From NCBI GenBank assembly GCA_004555765.1, contig SFHG01000006.1, positions 5,554 to 69,553 on the forward strand: DNA of 64,000 nt. The letters are read 5' to 3'. Under the pieces are notes generated by a model that had not been told where the DNA came from, made no database searches, and saw only the letters and a program-made list of their open reading frames with translations. The translations under genes and the position numbers were made by a program. This document shows positions 56,541 to 64,000 of the stretch, one piece after another. Within the stretch, counting starts at the first letter, position 1, and each line of letters opens with the position of its first letter. The stretch comes from Bacteroidales bacterium (GTDB taxonomy: Bacteria > Bacteroidota > Bacteroidia > Bacteroidales > Porphyromonadaceae).

Positions 56541-57989
56541 ATGAACGAACAGCCTTCCTTCGATGAGGTCTTGGACGACCTCACCACACAGGAATACAAA
56601 TACGGTTTTACCACAGACATCGAGACCGAGTACCTCCCCAAAGGTCTCTCCGAAGAGACCGTCCGCGAAATCTCGCGCCTCAAAGAAGAGCCGGAGTGGC
56701 TCCTCGAGTTTCGGCTCGAGGCCTATCGGGGGTGGCAAAAGATGAAAATGCCCGAGTGGGCACACCTTAATATACCCACGATCGACTTCCAGGACATCAT
56801 CTACTTCGCCCGCCCCAAGAGCCAAAAGAGCGAAGACGAGGAGATGGATCCGGAGCTTGAGCGGACGTTTGAGAAACTCGGCATCCCCATCAATGAACGC
56901 AAAGCCCTCGCCGGCTACGCCGTCGACGCGGTGATGGACTCCGTCTCCGTCAGGACGACATTTCGCGAGACGCTGGCGGAGAAAGGGATCATCTTCTGCT
57001 CCTTTTCCGAAGCCGTCAAGAACCACCCCGATCTTGTCCGCAAGTACCTCGGCAGCGTGGTGCCGCCGCGGGACAATTTTTTTGCGGCGCTGAACTCCGC
57101 GGTCTTCTCGGACGGCTCCTTCGTCTACATCCCCAAAGGCGTCCGTGCGCCGATGGAGCTCTCGACCTATTTCCGCATCAATGCGATGAATACGGGACAG
57201 TTCGAGCGTACCCTCATCATAGCGGACAAGGGTGCCTACGTCTCCTACCTCGAGGGTTGCACCGCCCCGATGCGCGACGAAAATCAGCTCCACGCAGCCA
57301 TCGTCGAGATCATAGCAGAGGAGGACGGCGAAGTCAAGTACTCCACCGTCCAAAACTGGTACCCGGGCGACAAAGACGGCAAGGGCGGCGTTTATAACTT
57401 CGTCACAAAGAGAGGTCACTGCAAAGGCGACCGCTCCAAAATCTCTTGGACGCAAGTGGAGACCGGCTCGGCCATTACGTGGAAGTACCCGAGCTGCATC
57501 CTCAGAGGCAACGGCAGCGTGGGCGAATTTTATTCCGTGGCCGTCACCAACAACTACCAGCAGGCAGACACCGGCACGAAGATGATCCACCTCGGCAAAA
57601 ACACCAGAAGCCGCATCGTCTCCAAAGGCATAAGCGCCGGACACAGCGAAAACTCCTACCGCGGTCTCGTCCGCATGGCTCCCGGCGCAGAGGGCGCACG
57701 GAACCACTCCCAGTGCGACTCCCTCCTTGTCGGCGACAAGTGCGGGGCGCACACGTTCCCCTACTCCGATGTCCAAAACGACACCGCCATCATCGAGCAC
57801 GAAGCCACCACCTCAAAGATCAGCGAAGACCAGCTCTTCTACTGCATGCAGAGAGGCATACCTCCCGAGGATGCCGTAGGGCTCATCATCAACGGCTATG
57901 CCAAAGAGGTGATGAACCATCTGCCTATGGAGTTTGCCGTCGAAGCCCAGAAACTCCTCTCCATCTCCCTCGAAGGCTCCGTCGGCTGA
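56541..57989 (+). CDS. sufB: Fe-S cluster assembly scaffold SufB
   Basis: 482 residues. The beta-helix SufB core is recognisable by [41 protein letters not shown] and [22 protein letters not shown]. It forms the SufBC2D complex that builds Fe-S clusters. First of three suf genes. Confidence 0.95.
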   Translation: MNEQPSFDEVLDDLTTQEYKYGFTTDIETEYLPKGLSEETVREISRLKEEPEWLLEFRLEAYRGWQKMKMPEWAHLNIPTIDFQDIIYFARPKSQKSEDEEMDPELERTFEKLGIPINERKALAGYAVDAVMDSVSVRTTFRETLAEKGIIFCSFSEAVKNHPDLVRKYLGSVVPPRDNFFAALNSAVFSDGSFVYIPKGVRAPMELSTYFRINAMNTGQFERTLIIADKGAYVSYLEGCTAPMRDENQLHAAIVEIIAEEDGEVKYSTVQNWYPGDKDGKGGVYNFVTKRGHCKGDRSKISWTQVETGSAITWKYPSCILRGNGSVGEFYSVAVTNNYQQADTGTKMIHLGKNTRSRIVSKGISAGHSENSYRGLVRMAPGAEGARNHSQCDSLLVGDKCGAHTFPYSDVQNDTAIIEHEATTSKISEDQLFYCMQRGIPPEDAVGLIINGYAKEVMNHLPMEFAVEAQKLLSISLEGSVG

Positions 57990-58031
57990 GCGCCCTTTTC
58001 CCCACCTATCTCATTCCAGTCTATAAGTCTA

Positions 58032-58787
<756 letters not shown>

Positions 58788-58793
58788 TCTGTG

Positions 58794-60143
58794 ATGGAAA
58801 AGACGATTACCCAAGATTTCCTCGACCTCTACGACGGCTCCGTCAGAAATAGCGGTGGAGATCTCCCCGAGCTCCGAAAGGTGAGAGAAGAGGCCGCCGC
58901 TCTGCTTCGGGAGCAGCCCCTACCACATACCAAGTCCGAACACTACCAGAGGTTCGATGTAGACGCTGCCCTCTCGGACATCGCCCGCAATATCGACTAC
59001 AACTACCACCCGGACGTGAGCCGCTTTTCCGGCAAATCCTGTTTCCTCAGCTTCAAAACCGATGCGATACAGGCTTTTATGTCTGGCGGATTGGTACACG
59101 ATGTCAGTGATGCCGGTTCCCCGGAGAAGGGCTATTTCATCGGCTCGATACACACTTTTGCGAAGCTTTACCCGGAGGTGCTTAGTAAGCACTTCTCTCA
59201 GATGCCGTCTCTCAAGGCTGACCCGCTCTCGCAGCTCAATACGCTCTTTTTTGGCGACGCCCTCGTCATCTACCTCAGACGTGGCACGCATCTCTCGAGA
59301 CCGATACACCTCCTGCACCGTGTCGCGGTTAGGAGAGAGGGCAGCAGCGTCTCCTTCCCGCGCATTCTTCTGATTGCGGAAGAATACACCGAGGCAAAGC
59401 TCCTCTCCTGCGTCCACGGCTTCAACCCCCATATCGAAGCTGTCCAAAACGCGGTGGCAGAGCTGTATGTGGGCGAAAGGAGCCACGTCGAATTTTACCT
59501 GCTCGAAGAGACCCTCCCGCTCATCACCCGCATCCATAATGTCCACTCCGTTCAGGAGCGTGACTCGCATCTCCTCATCAATAACCTCACGCTCCAAAAC
59601 GGCAAGTCGCGCTCCAATTACCGGTGCGACCTCGCGGGCGAAGGCGCAGAACTCAGCCTCGATGGCCTTGCGATACTCGACGGTGAGCAGGTTGCGGACA
59701 ACCACACCGTAATCCGTCACTCGGCACCGCACTGCAAGTCGGACGAGCTCTTCAAGTACACCATCAACGACGAAGCACGCGGCTCATTCTTCGGGATGAT
59801 CTACGTCGCCAAAGATGCCCAAAAGACAGTGGCGTACCAAAATAACCGCAACCTCCTTTTGGGGCAAAATGCCAAGATGTACGCCAAGCCCCAGCTCGAG
59901 ATCTACGCCGACGACGTCGAGTGTTCCCACGGACTGACGACGGGACAGCTCGACGAAAACGGTCTCTTTTACCTCCGCCAGAGAGGCATCCCGTACCCGG
60001 AAGCCGTCACGATGATGACAATCGCCTTTATGGGAGATGTCGTAGACCGCATCACGCTACCCGACCTCAAGGAACGCCTCATCGGCCTTGTCGAAGACCG
60101 TTACCGTGGCAAGCATTCCCTCTGCTCCGCCGCCAACCTCTAA
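58794..60143 (+). CDS. sufD: Fe-S cluster assembly protein SufD
   Basis: 449 residues from ATG 58794 (a GTG three bases earlier is possible). The SufB/D beta-helix carries ANNHTVIRH-like DNHTVIRHSAPHCKSDELFKY and VECSHGLTTGQLDENGLFYLRQRGI. It ends 6 bp from the convergent S24 regulator. No sufS cysteine desulfurase follows here. Confidence 0.95.
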   Translation: MEKTITQDFLDLYDGSVRNSGGDLPELRKVREEAAALLREQPLPHTKSEHYQRFDVDAALSDIARNIDYNYHPDVSRFSGKSCFLSFKTDAIQAFMSGGLVHDVSDAGSPEKGYFIGSIHTFAKLYPEVLSKHFSQMPSLKADPLSQLNTLFFGDALVIYLRRGTHLSRPIHLLHRVAVRREGSSVSFPRILLIAEEYTEAKLLSCVHGFNPHIEAVQNAVAELYVGERSHVEFYLLEETLPLITRIHNVHSVQERDSHLLINNLTLQNGKSRSNYRCDLAGEGAELSLDGLAILDGEQVADNHTVIRHSAPHCKSDELFKYTINDEARGSFFGMIYVAKDAQKTVAYQNNRNLLLGQNAKMYAKPQLEIYADDVECSHGLTTGQLDENGLFYLRQRGIPYPEAVTMMTIAFMGDVVDRITLPDLKERLIGLVEDRYRGKHSLCSAANL

Positions 60144-60149
60144 GCCTTT

Positions 60150-61238
60150 TTATCTATTTAGTCTACGCTCCACGACTTGGATCACGTTGTATATAGCGAG
60201 GATCTGAGACCCGTGGAGCGTAAAATCTTTGTAGTCGGGGTTGTGCGAGTGGAGCGTATAGAGGTCTTTCTCGAGATCTTGGTCGACGACTTCTTTGATG
60301 ACGATCCCGTCGTCTATCGTAACGAAGACGAAATAGCGCCAGTTGTGCCGATGTAGTCCGTCGCGCCAATAGGTTCTGTCCACGTTGCGCACGAGGACGA
60401 GGTCGCCATTGGCGAGATCCATAATGTCGCCACCATCCATAGACTCGCCTTTGACTCTGAAGAGACGGTACTCTCCGGAGTGAAATTTCTCGATGGGGAT
60501 ATTGTAAAGGGTCTTGACTTCGTCCGGAAATGTCTCGACAAAACCGCGAAAAGAGCCCGCGGAAGCGGTGTCGTCCATCACCTCATATCCGGTGCTCTCT
60601 CTCGGCATATACGCCCCGGCGGTAGACTCTTTGCTCTGCGAAAGGAGAGCCAGGAGCTTACTCATCATCCTCGGATCCTCGTCTCCGGAGGCGACCCTGT
60701 CTTCCTCTTCACGGGGTACGTACCGGGAAGATCGCGCCGGTACGTCCCACTTCGTCACTTTGCCCAGACCGAGGAAAAGCCACCGGTCCGTATAGTCGGG
60801 GAAGCGCTTTAGGATGAGCTCGAGTGTCTTGTCCTGCGGCTTGGTGAGTCCCCTCTGAATGCGCATCACGGTGGTCGGGCTTGAGAGACCGAGCTTTTTG
60901 GTGAAAGAGGAGGCATCCATCTTTTCCCGCTTCATGATAAAAGCGACGCGCTGCCAACGCCTCGAGAGCTCGGGGTCGGGAAGCTCGGGGTCGGGGACGA
61001 GTACAGGCAGCTCTCCCGTAAGCACCCACTCCCTATTAAAGACTTGGGCGAAAGAAGAGGCAAAGGTCTCCAGAAAAGAGACCGTAAGATAGCCCGTATG
61101 GGGTGCGAAAGCGTTGCGCACCGTGGCGGGCGAAAGTTTCGTCTCGCGCGCGAGGTCGCTGAGAGTGAGGTCTGGCGAGTATTTGCGCAAGTAGGCAAAA
61201 GCCTGACTGAGACGCTCTTTGGCTGCTGCTTTATCCAT
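60150..61238 (-). CDS. S24-family (LexA/CI-like) regulator with two HTH regions
   Basis: 362 residues. HTH region 1 at about 24-60 (LTLSDLARETKLSPATVRNAF), a second XRE-like region at about 92-150 (SSFTKKLGLSSPTTVMRIQRG), a variable linker (160-215), then a C-terminal S24 peptidase fold with catalytic S266 in RVKGESMDGG and K315 in GIVIKEV. A227-G228 (TASAGSF) is a candidate self-cleavage site. This is the layout of damage-inducible phage-type repressors, with a doubled DNA-binding part. Residues 164-175 are encoded by a palindromic element. It is divergent from the amidase module and could control it (inference). Confidence 0.82.
   Translation of the reverse strand: MDKAAAKERLSQAFAYLRKYSPDLTLSDLARETKLSPATVRNAFAPHTGYLTVSFLETFASSFAQVFNREWVLTGELPVLVPDPELPDPELSRRWQRVAFIMKREKMDASSFTKKLGLSSPTTVMRIQRGLTKPQDKTLELILKRFPDYTDRWLFLGLGKVTKWDVPARSSRYVPREEEDRVASGDEDPRMMSKLLALLSQSKESTAGAYMPRESTGYEVMDDTASAGSFRGFVETFPDEVKTLYNIPIEKFHSGEYRLFRVKGESMDGGDIMDLANGDLVLVRNVDRTYWRDGLHRHNWRYFVFVTIDDGIVIKEVVDQDLEKDLYTLHSHNPDYKDFTLHGSQILAIYNVIQVVERRLNR
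60715..60748. repeat. Palindromic element E15 in frame inside the S24 regulator gene
   Basis: GGTACGTACCGG (60715-60726) and CCGGTACGTCCC (60737-60748) are inverted with one mismatch and a 10-base loop. The 34 bp encode WDVPARSSRYVP in the linker between the DNA-binding and S24 parts. Confidence 0.85.
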
Positions 61239-61694
61239 AAAAATCAGAGAGATGTGATATTCGGCTTCTGACGGAGCCGTGATGTTTGTTTAATGCCCTC
61301 TTTTCCCACGACTGCGACCTCTACGAGTTCTTTACCGTGGTCTGTGACACCTTTTTCTTATTCTACCTTCTGCACAGGCCGTGGACTGTGTCTCCTTTTC
61401 TTTCGCTGTCGGCGTTTTCACAAGAGCAAAGATAGCGAGAATATTCTATTCTATAAACACACTATGCAAATAATCAGGTAAAAAGTTAGCTCACTTTTAA
61501 GACCACTAACCGATTATAACGCAAAATCTTACCCCGAAATAAGCCTGCGTAACCGATTTTAGGGTCAGAGAGCGGGTTGCAAATCGGGCGTCAAGAGTCG
61601 TAACTTTGCATTGTCAGTTGAGAGAAAGTCTTTCGACAAGAATAAATTTGCATAGTAAGTTTATACACACATAATATATTCCATAACACCCGAT
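61239..61694. other. 456-bp regulatory spacer between the S24 regulator and the amidase
   Basis: Contains a minus-strand -7 box, TATCTTTG (61434..61427), next to the perfect palindrome AGAATATTCT (61438-61447). It also holds an inverted repeat CCGATTT (61553-61559)/AAATCGG (61581-61587) overlapping the plus-strand -33 region, and two plus-strand -7 boxes. No gene is seen. Confidence 0.55.
61577..61608 (+). promoter_or_regulatory. Promoter of the amidase module
   Basis: TTG at 61577-61579, 21-base spacer, TAACTTTG at 61601-61608. A second -7-like box, TAAATTTG, is at 61643-61650. Confidence 0.6.
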
Positions 61695-62252
61695 ATGATA
61701 CAAACCATAACCGCCTCATTCCCGACTACGGACAGGCAACCGAAGAGGCAGGGAGCAGAAAAGTCCTATCCGGAAGCGATGCTTGTGACGCATTACTCGG
61801 ACATCAGGAAGACAAGCAGACCGATCAGGCTTGTCGTGATTCACTGCAGCGCCACCCGTGAAGACAAAAGCTACACGCCGAGGATGCTCATACAAGACCA
61901 CGTCGACAGAGGGTTCTCGCACGCAGGGTACCATTTCTACATCACGAGGGATGGCGACCTCTACAGCCTCAGACCTCTTGCACTCATCGGAGCACACGTC
62001 CGCGGATACAATGAGGGGAGCATAGGCATCTGTTACGAAGGCGGTCTTGACTGCCATGGAAACGCCAAAGACACAAGGACACAGGCTCAGAAGATTATGA
62101 TGGCGCAACTGCTCCTACGACTGCGCGAGCTCTGGCCGAGAGTGAAAGTCTGCGGACATCGGGACCTCAGCCGGGATCTTAACGGGGACGGTCACATTTC
62201 ACGTAACGAATGGACAAAAATGTGTCCGTGCTTTGACGCGCGCAAACTATAA
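61695..62252 (+). CDS. N-acetylmuramoyl-L-alanine amidase (Amidase_2)
   Basis: A 185-residue zinc amidase of the T7-lysozyme/PGRP type. Zinc-site and catalytic blocks: LVVIHCSAT, GYHFYITRDGDLY and KVCGHRDLSRDLNGDG, with the ending WTKMCPCFDARKL. No signal peptide is seen, so it either stays inside or leaves by lysis. In Bacteroidales such amidases recur beside HU-like genes, as here. Confidence 0.92.
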   Translation: MIQTITASFPTTDRQPKRQGAEKSYPEAMLVTHYSDIRKTSRPIRLVVIHCSATREDKSYTPRMLIQDHVDRGFSHAGYHFYITRDGDLYSLRPLALIGAHVRGYNEGSIGICYEGGLDCHGNAKDTRTQAQKIMMAQLLLRLRELWPRVKVCGHRDLSRDLNGDGHISRNEWTKMCPCFDARKL

Positions 62253-62277
62253 ATCGGTCTCTAACCGCTCACTCTTT

Positions 62278-62298
62278 GCACAGGGCATGCCCCTGTGC
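62278..62298 (+). other. Hairpin between the amidase and a small gene
   Basis: GCACAGGG (62278-62285) pairs perfectly with CCCTGTGC (62291-62298) around a 5-base loop. It lies just before the heptamer array and has no T-run. Confidence 0.7.
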
Positions 62299-62301
62299 CT
62301 C

Positions 62302-62341
62302 CTACTAACTACTAACTACTAACTACCAACTGCCAACTATC
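62302..62341 (+). repeat. Heptamer tandem repeat directly before a start codon
   Basis: CTACTAA three times, then CTACCAA, CTGCCAA and CTATC, ending right at the ATG at 62342. It is related to the array before the 5'-nucleotidase gene (11971-11996). A weaker version (CTACCTT twice) is at 62531-62544 before the HU-like gene. Confidence 0.85.
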
Positions 62342-62515
62342 ATGAAGACCTTTACCGGTAAAACTGCTTTTGACCTGACTACCCTCCTGAGGCTCGCTAT
62401 CGAGTTCGTCATAGGACAACTCACCAGCAAAGAGAGCTTCTTCAACAGGGTACTGCTCGACCGTCTCCGCAAACTCTTTGAGGATGACGATCCCGCCCCT
62501 AACAAAACGAAGTAA
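62342..62515 (+). CDS. Small hypothetical protein, 57 residues
   Basis: Reads MKTFTGKTAFDLTTLLRLAI and on to DDPAPNKTK. It has an amphipathic central helix, no clear membrane segment and a charged tail. It lies between amidase and HU-like genes in the position often taken by very small proteins in Bacteroidales, but it does not look like the membrane-type small proteins seen there. Codon use is like its neighbours. Real gene status is likely but unproved. Confidence 0.6.
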   Translation: MKTFTGKTAFDLTTLLRLAIEFVIGQLTSKESFFNRVLLDRLRKLFEDDDPAPNKTK

Positions 62516-62576
62516 AAACCTTTTCGCAAACTACCTTCTACCTTATTACCAACTTAACAAACAGACAATAAACACT

Positions 62577-63071
62577 ATGGCCATCCATTACAGAGTAATC
62601 GAGAAAAAGAACACCCTCCCTAACGCCAAGCGCACCACTTGCGCCTATGCTGCGCCCAAACAGGTCGGTAAAGTCTCCATAAAGGAACTTGCGGAAGACA
62701 TCGCCGACCGCACCACGCTCCACCGTGCCGACGTGCGTGCCGTCCTTGACGTCCTCAGCATCTCGACGATGAATTTCCTCGAAAAAGGACTCGGCGTCGA
62801 ACTCGGAGAAATGGGCAATCTTTCGATCCGCCTGAAGAGCAAATCCACGGAAAAGAAAGAGGACTTTCTGCCTAAGAATGTTCTGAAGACCAAGATTCAA
62901 TACACGCCAAGCGTGGAAATGAGAAGCAAACTCGCCCGCATCGGCGTGCGGGATATGAATGACCTTCTCTCCGAAGGATCCACCACGGGCAGCACCCCGG
63001 GTACTCCGGAACCCAAAGAGCCGTCCAAAGAACCGACTTCCGGCTCCTCCTCTGAGACCGGAGGCATCTAA
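62577..63071 (+). CDS. HU-like DNA-binding protein (Bacteroidota HU-HIG type)
   Basis: 164 residues from ATG 62577 (MAIHYRVIEKKN). It has the HU-type fold with SIKELAEDIADRTTLHRADVRAVLDVL and GLGVELGEMGNLSIRLKSKST, then a Ser/Thr/Pro-rich tail (GSTPGTPEPKEPSKEP). These proteins bind DNA and are found next to amidase genes in many Bacteroidales. Confidence 0.88.
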   Translation: MAIHYRVIEKKNTLPNAKRTTCAYAAPKQVGKVSIKELAEDIADRTTLHRADVRAVLDVLSISTMNFLEKGLGVELGEMGNLSIRLKSKSTEKKEDFLPKNVLKTKIQYTPSVEMRSKLARIGVRDMNDLLSEGSTTGSTPGTPEPKEPSKEPTSGSSSETGGI

Positions 63072-63165
63072 AGGAGGACGACCTTTGCATCATAGCACCC
63101 CGCCTGCTGCATTGCGTCTCGGCATTCGGGCTTAGAGTTACGGTGCAAAGGTCACACTGAAAATA

Positions 63166-63202
63166 GAGAGGTGCAGGGGGGAAAAATTCCTCTGCACCTC
63201 TC
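63166..63202. terminator. Bidirectional terminator between the HU-like gene and the porin
   Basis: GAGAGGTGCAG (63166-63176) pairs perfectly with CTGCACCTCTC (63192-63202), extended inward by further pairs. It lies between convergent genes. An outer inverted repeat, GACCTTTGCA (63080-63089)/TGCAAAGGTC (63144-63153), precedes it. Confidence 0.82.
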
Positions 63203-63231
63203 CTATTTACATCCGACAAATAAACCGGGAA

Positions 63232-64000
63232 TCAGAAGTGGGTCATAAACTCTATCACCAGCTTGTCTTTTTCGGAAATCCGGGCAAGTTCGGGCTGCGT
63301 GTAGAAGTATTTCTCGAAGTTGATCCGGATGTTACTTATCAGCCTGTTGTGCAGGAAAGAGAGGGTAAGCCCCGCAGTCAGACGGGAACGCTCGGCATCA
63401 CCGGGGAAGAGGGCACCCGTCTCGTCCGGCACGCCGTCGCTGTGATTTCCCATATAATCGTATCTTGCCAGCGCGGAAAGGGTGCGGAAAGGGCCTTTTG
63501 GAAGATCGAACGTATAGACGCCGAAAAGGTTATAGCTGTGCACTCCGGGGAAGAGATTGTCTTCGTAGTGCTTATAAAGGTACTCCGCCTCGATATGGAA
63601 GGGACCTTGCTCCCAGTAGGTGCCTGCATCATACATCATAACTTTGGCGATACCGGGTGTCGTCTTTTGCGTCGAGAGGGTTAGATTGAAACCCTTCGGG
63701 AAGAAGAATTGGACTTTTGCAGAGAAATTGATGTGCTCAGTCCAGAAGTCGTTCTGATTCGTTAAGCCGGAGCCGTTGAAGAGACCGCCTTCAAAAATAA
63801 TGGGGAAGGAGGAGGGCAAGTCATACCGCACGGTGGCGCCCACATCCCGGACACTACCCACTTGTTTGGCTATGAAAGAACGGTTCGGGAAGTATTGAAG
63901 GTGAGGTCCCCGGTGTGCATCTATCGTAAAAGGTACCCTCATCTGCCCGATCGTGAACTTCAAGTCCTTCCAAGGGTTCAAGAAGGTATAGGCGTCCAGC
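63232..64000 (-). CDS. OprO/OprP-like porin, N-terminus beyond the window
   Basis: The C-terminal roughly 256 residues of an outer membrane beta-barrel; the frame is open to the window edge (LDAYTFLNPWKDLKFTIGQMRVPF). The GQMRVPF block, alternating beta strands (FNLTLSTQK, FHIEAEYLYKHY, LSALARYDYMG) and a terminal Phe fit the phosphate-selective porin O/P family. The usual role is anion or phosphate uptake, but Bacteroidota members often have unknown substrates. Confidence 0.82.
   Translation of the reverse strand, partial: LDAYTFLNPWKDLKFTIGQMRVPFTIDAHRGPHLQYFPNRSFIAKQVGSVRDVGATVRYDLPSSFPIIFEGGLFNGSGLTNQNDFWTEHINFSAKVQFFFPKGFNLTLSTQKTTPGIAKVMMYDAGTYWEQGPFHIEAEYLYKHYEDNLFPGVHSYNLFGVYTFDLPKGPFRTLSALARYDYMGNHSDGVPDETGALFPGDAERSRLTAGLTLSFLHNRLISNIRINFEKYFYTQPELARISEKDKLVIEFMTHF

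Overview
The window is chromosomal DNA of a Gram-negative Bacteroidota bacterium, order Bacteroidales and possibly Porphyromonas-like. Evidence: a SusC/SusD pair, many lipoproteins, a C10 peptidase with GEVED domains, an AguA/AguB putrescine route, an HU-type DNA-binding protein beside an amidase, and repeated promoters of the Bacteroidota form TTTG-N19to21-TAnnTTTG with few Shine-Dalgarno sites. Base composition is about half G+C or slightly above, judged by eye. The genus cannot be fixed from the sequence alone. No rRNA, tRNA, CRISPR array, transposase or integrase other than XerD was seen.

Layout. 1-6363: end of a DUF5715-like gene, then a minus-strand operon of two cholesterol-dependent-cytolysin-like lipoproteins followed by a C10 (streptopain-type) cysteine peptidase. 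6777-11739: aguA, aguB, glgB, manA. 11997-14978: a 5'-nucleotidase lipoprotein and a GH109-like oxidoreductase. 15204-23657: a five-gene SusC/SusD operon with a HExxH metallopeptidase and two further lipoproteins, bracketed by two near-identical terminators. 23920-36425: superoxide dismutase with a lipoprotein signal, nrdDG, tatD, ribD, prmC, recX, comF, xerD, a MurNAc-kinase-like gene with murQ, DUF1573, DUF1232 and a Sua5-type gene. 36457-40553: ClC antiporter, fmt, gap. 40833-49203: a phosphatase-like lipoprotein lacking its catalytic Cys, an RND tripartite efflux operon, and an LpxA-like gene. 49346-51083: metK behind a long leader holding a SAM-II riboswitch. 51209-60143: rimP, nusA, infB, sufBCD. 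60150-64000: an S24 (LexA/CI-like) regulator with two HTH regions, divergent from an amidase/small protein/HU module, then a truncated OprO/P-type porin.

The most unusual features are three. First, the cytolysin-cytolysin-peptidase operon looks like a self-contained toxin system in which the peptidase could act as an activator. Second, about 14 spacers carry a family of palindromic elements built from words such as GGTACGTACC, GGTCTGTACC and GAGACACGTACC. Several form intrinsic terminators; one lies in frame inside the S24 regulator gene and another possible one in the infB linker. Third, several proteins depart from their families: a lipoprotein superoxide dismutase, a phosphatase fold without the nucleophile, and a cytolysin whose natural lipoprotein leader contains an in-frame TAA.

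The rest is largely housekeeping: polyamine and glycogen metabolism, deoxynucleotide and riboflavin synthesis, translation start, Fe-S assembly, recombination and release-factor methylation.
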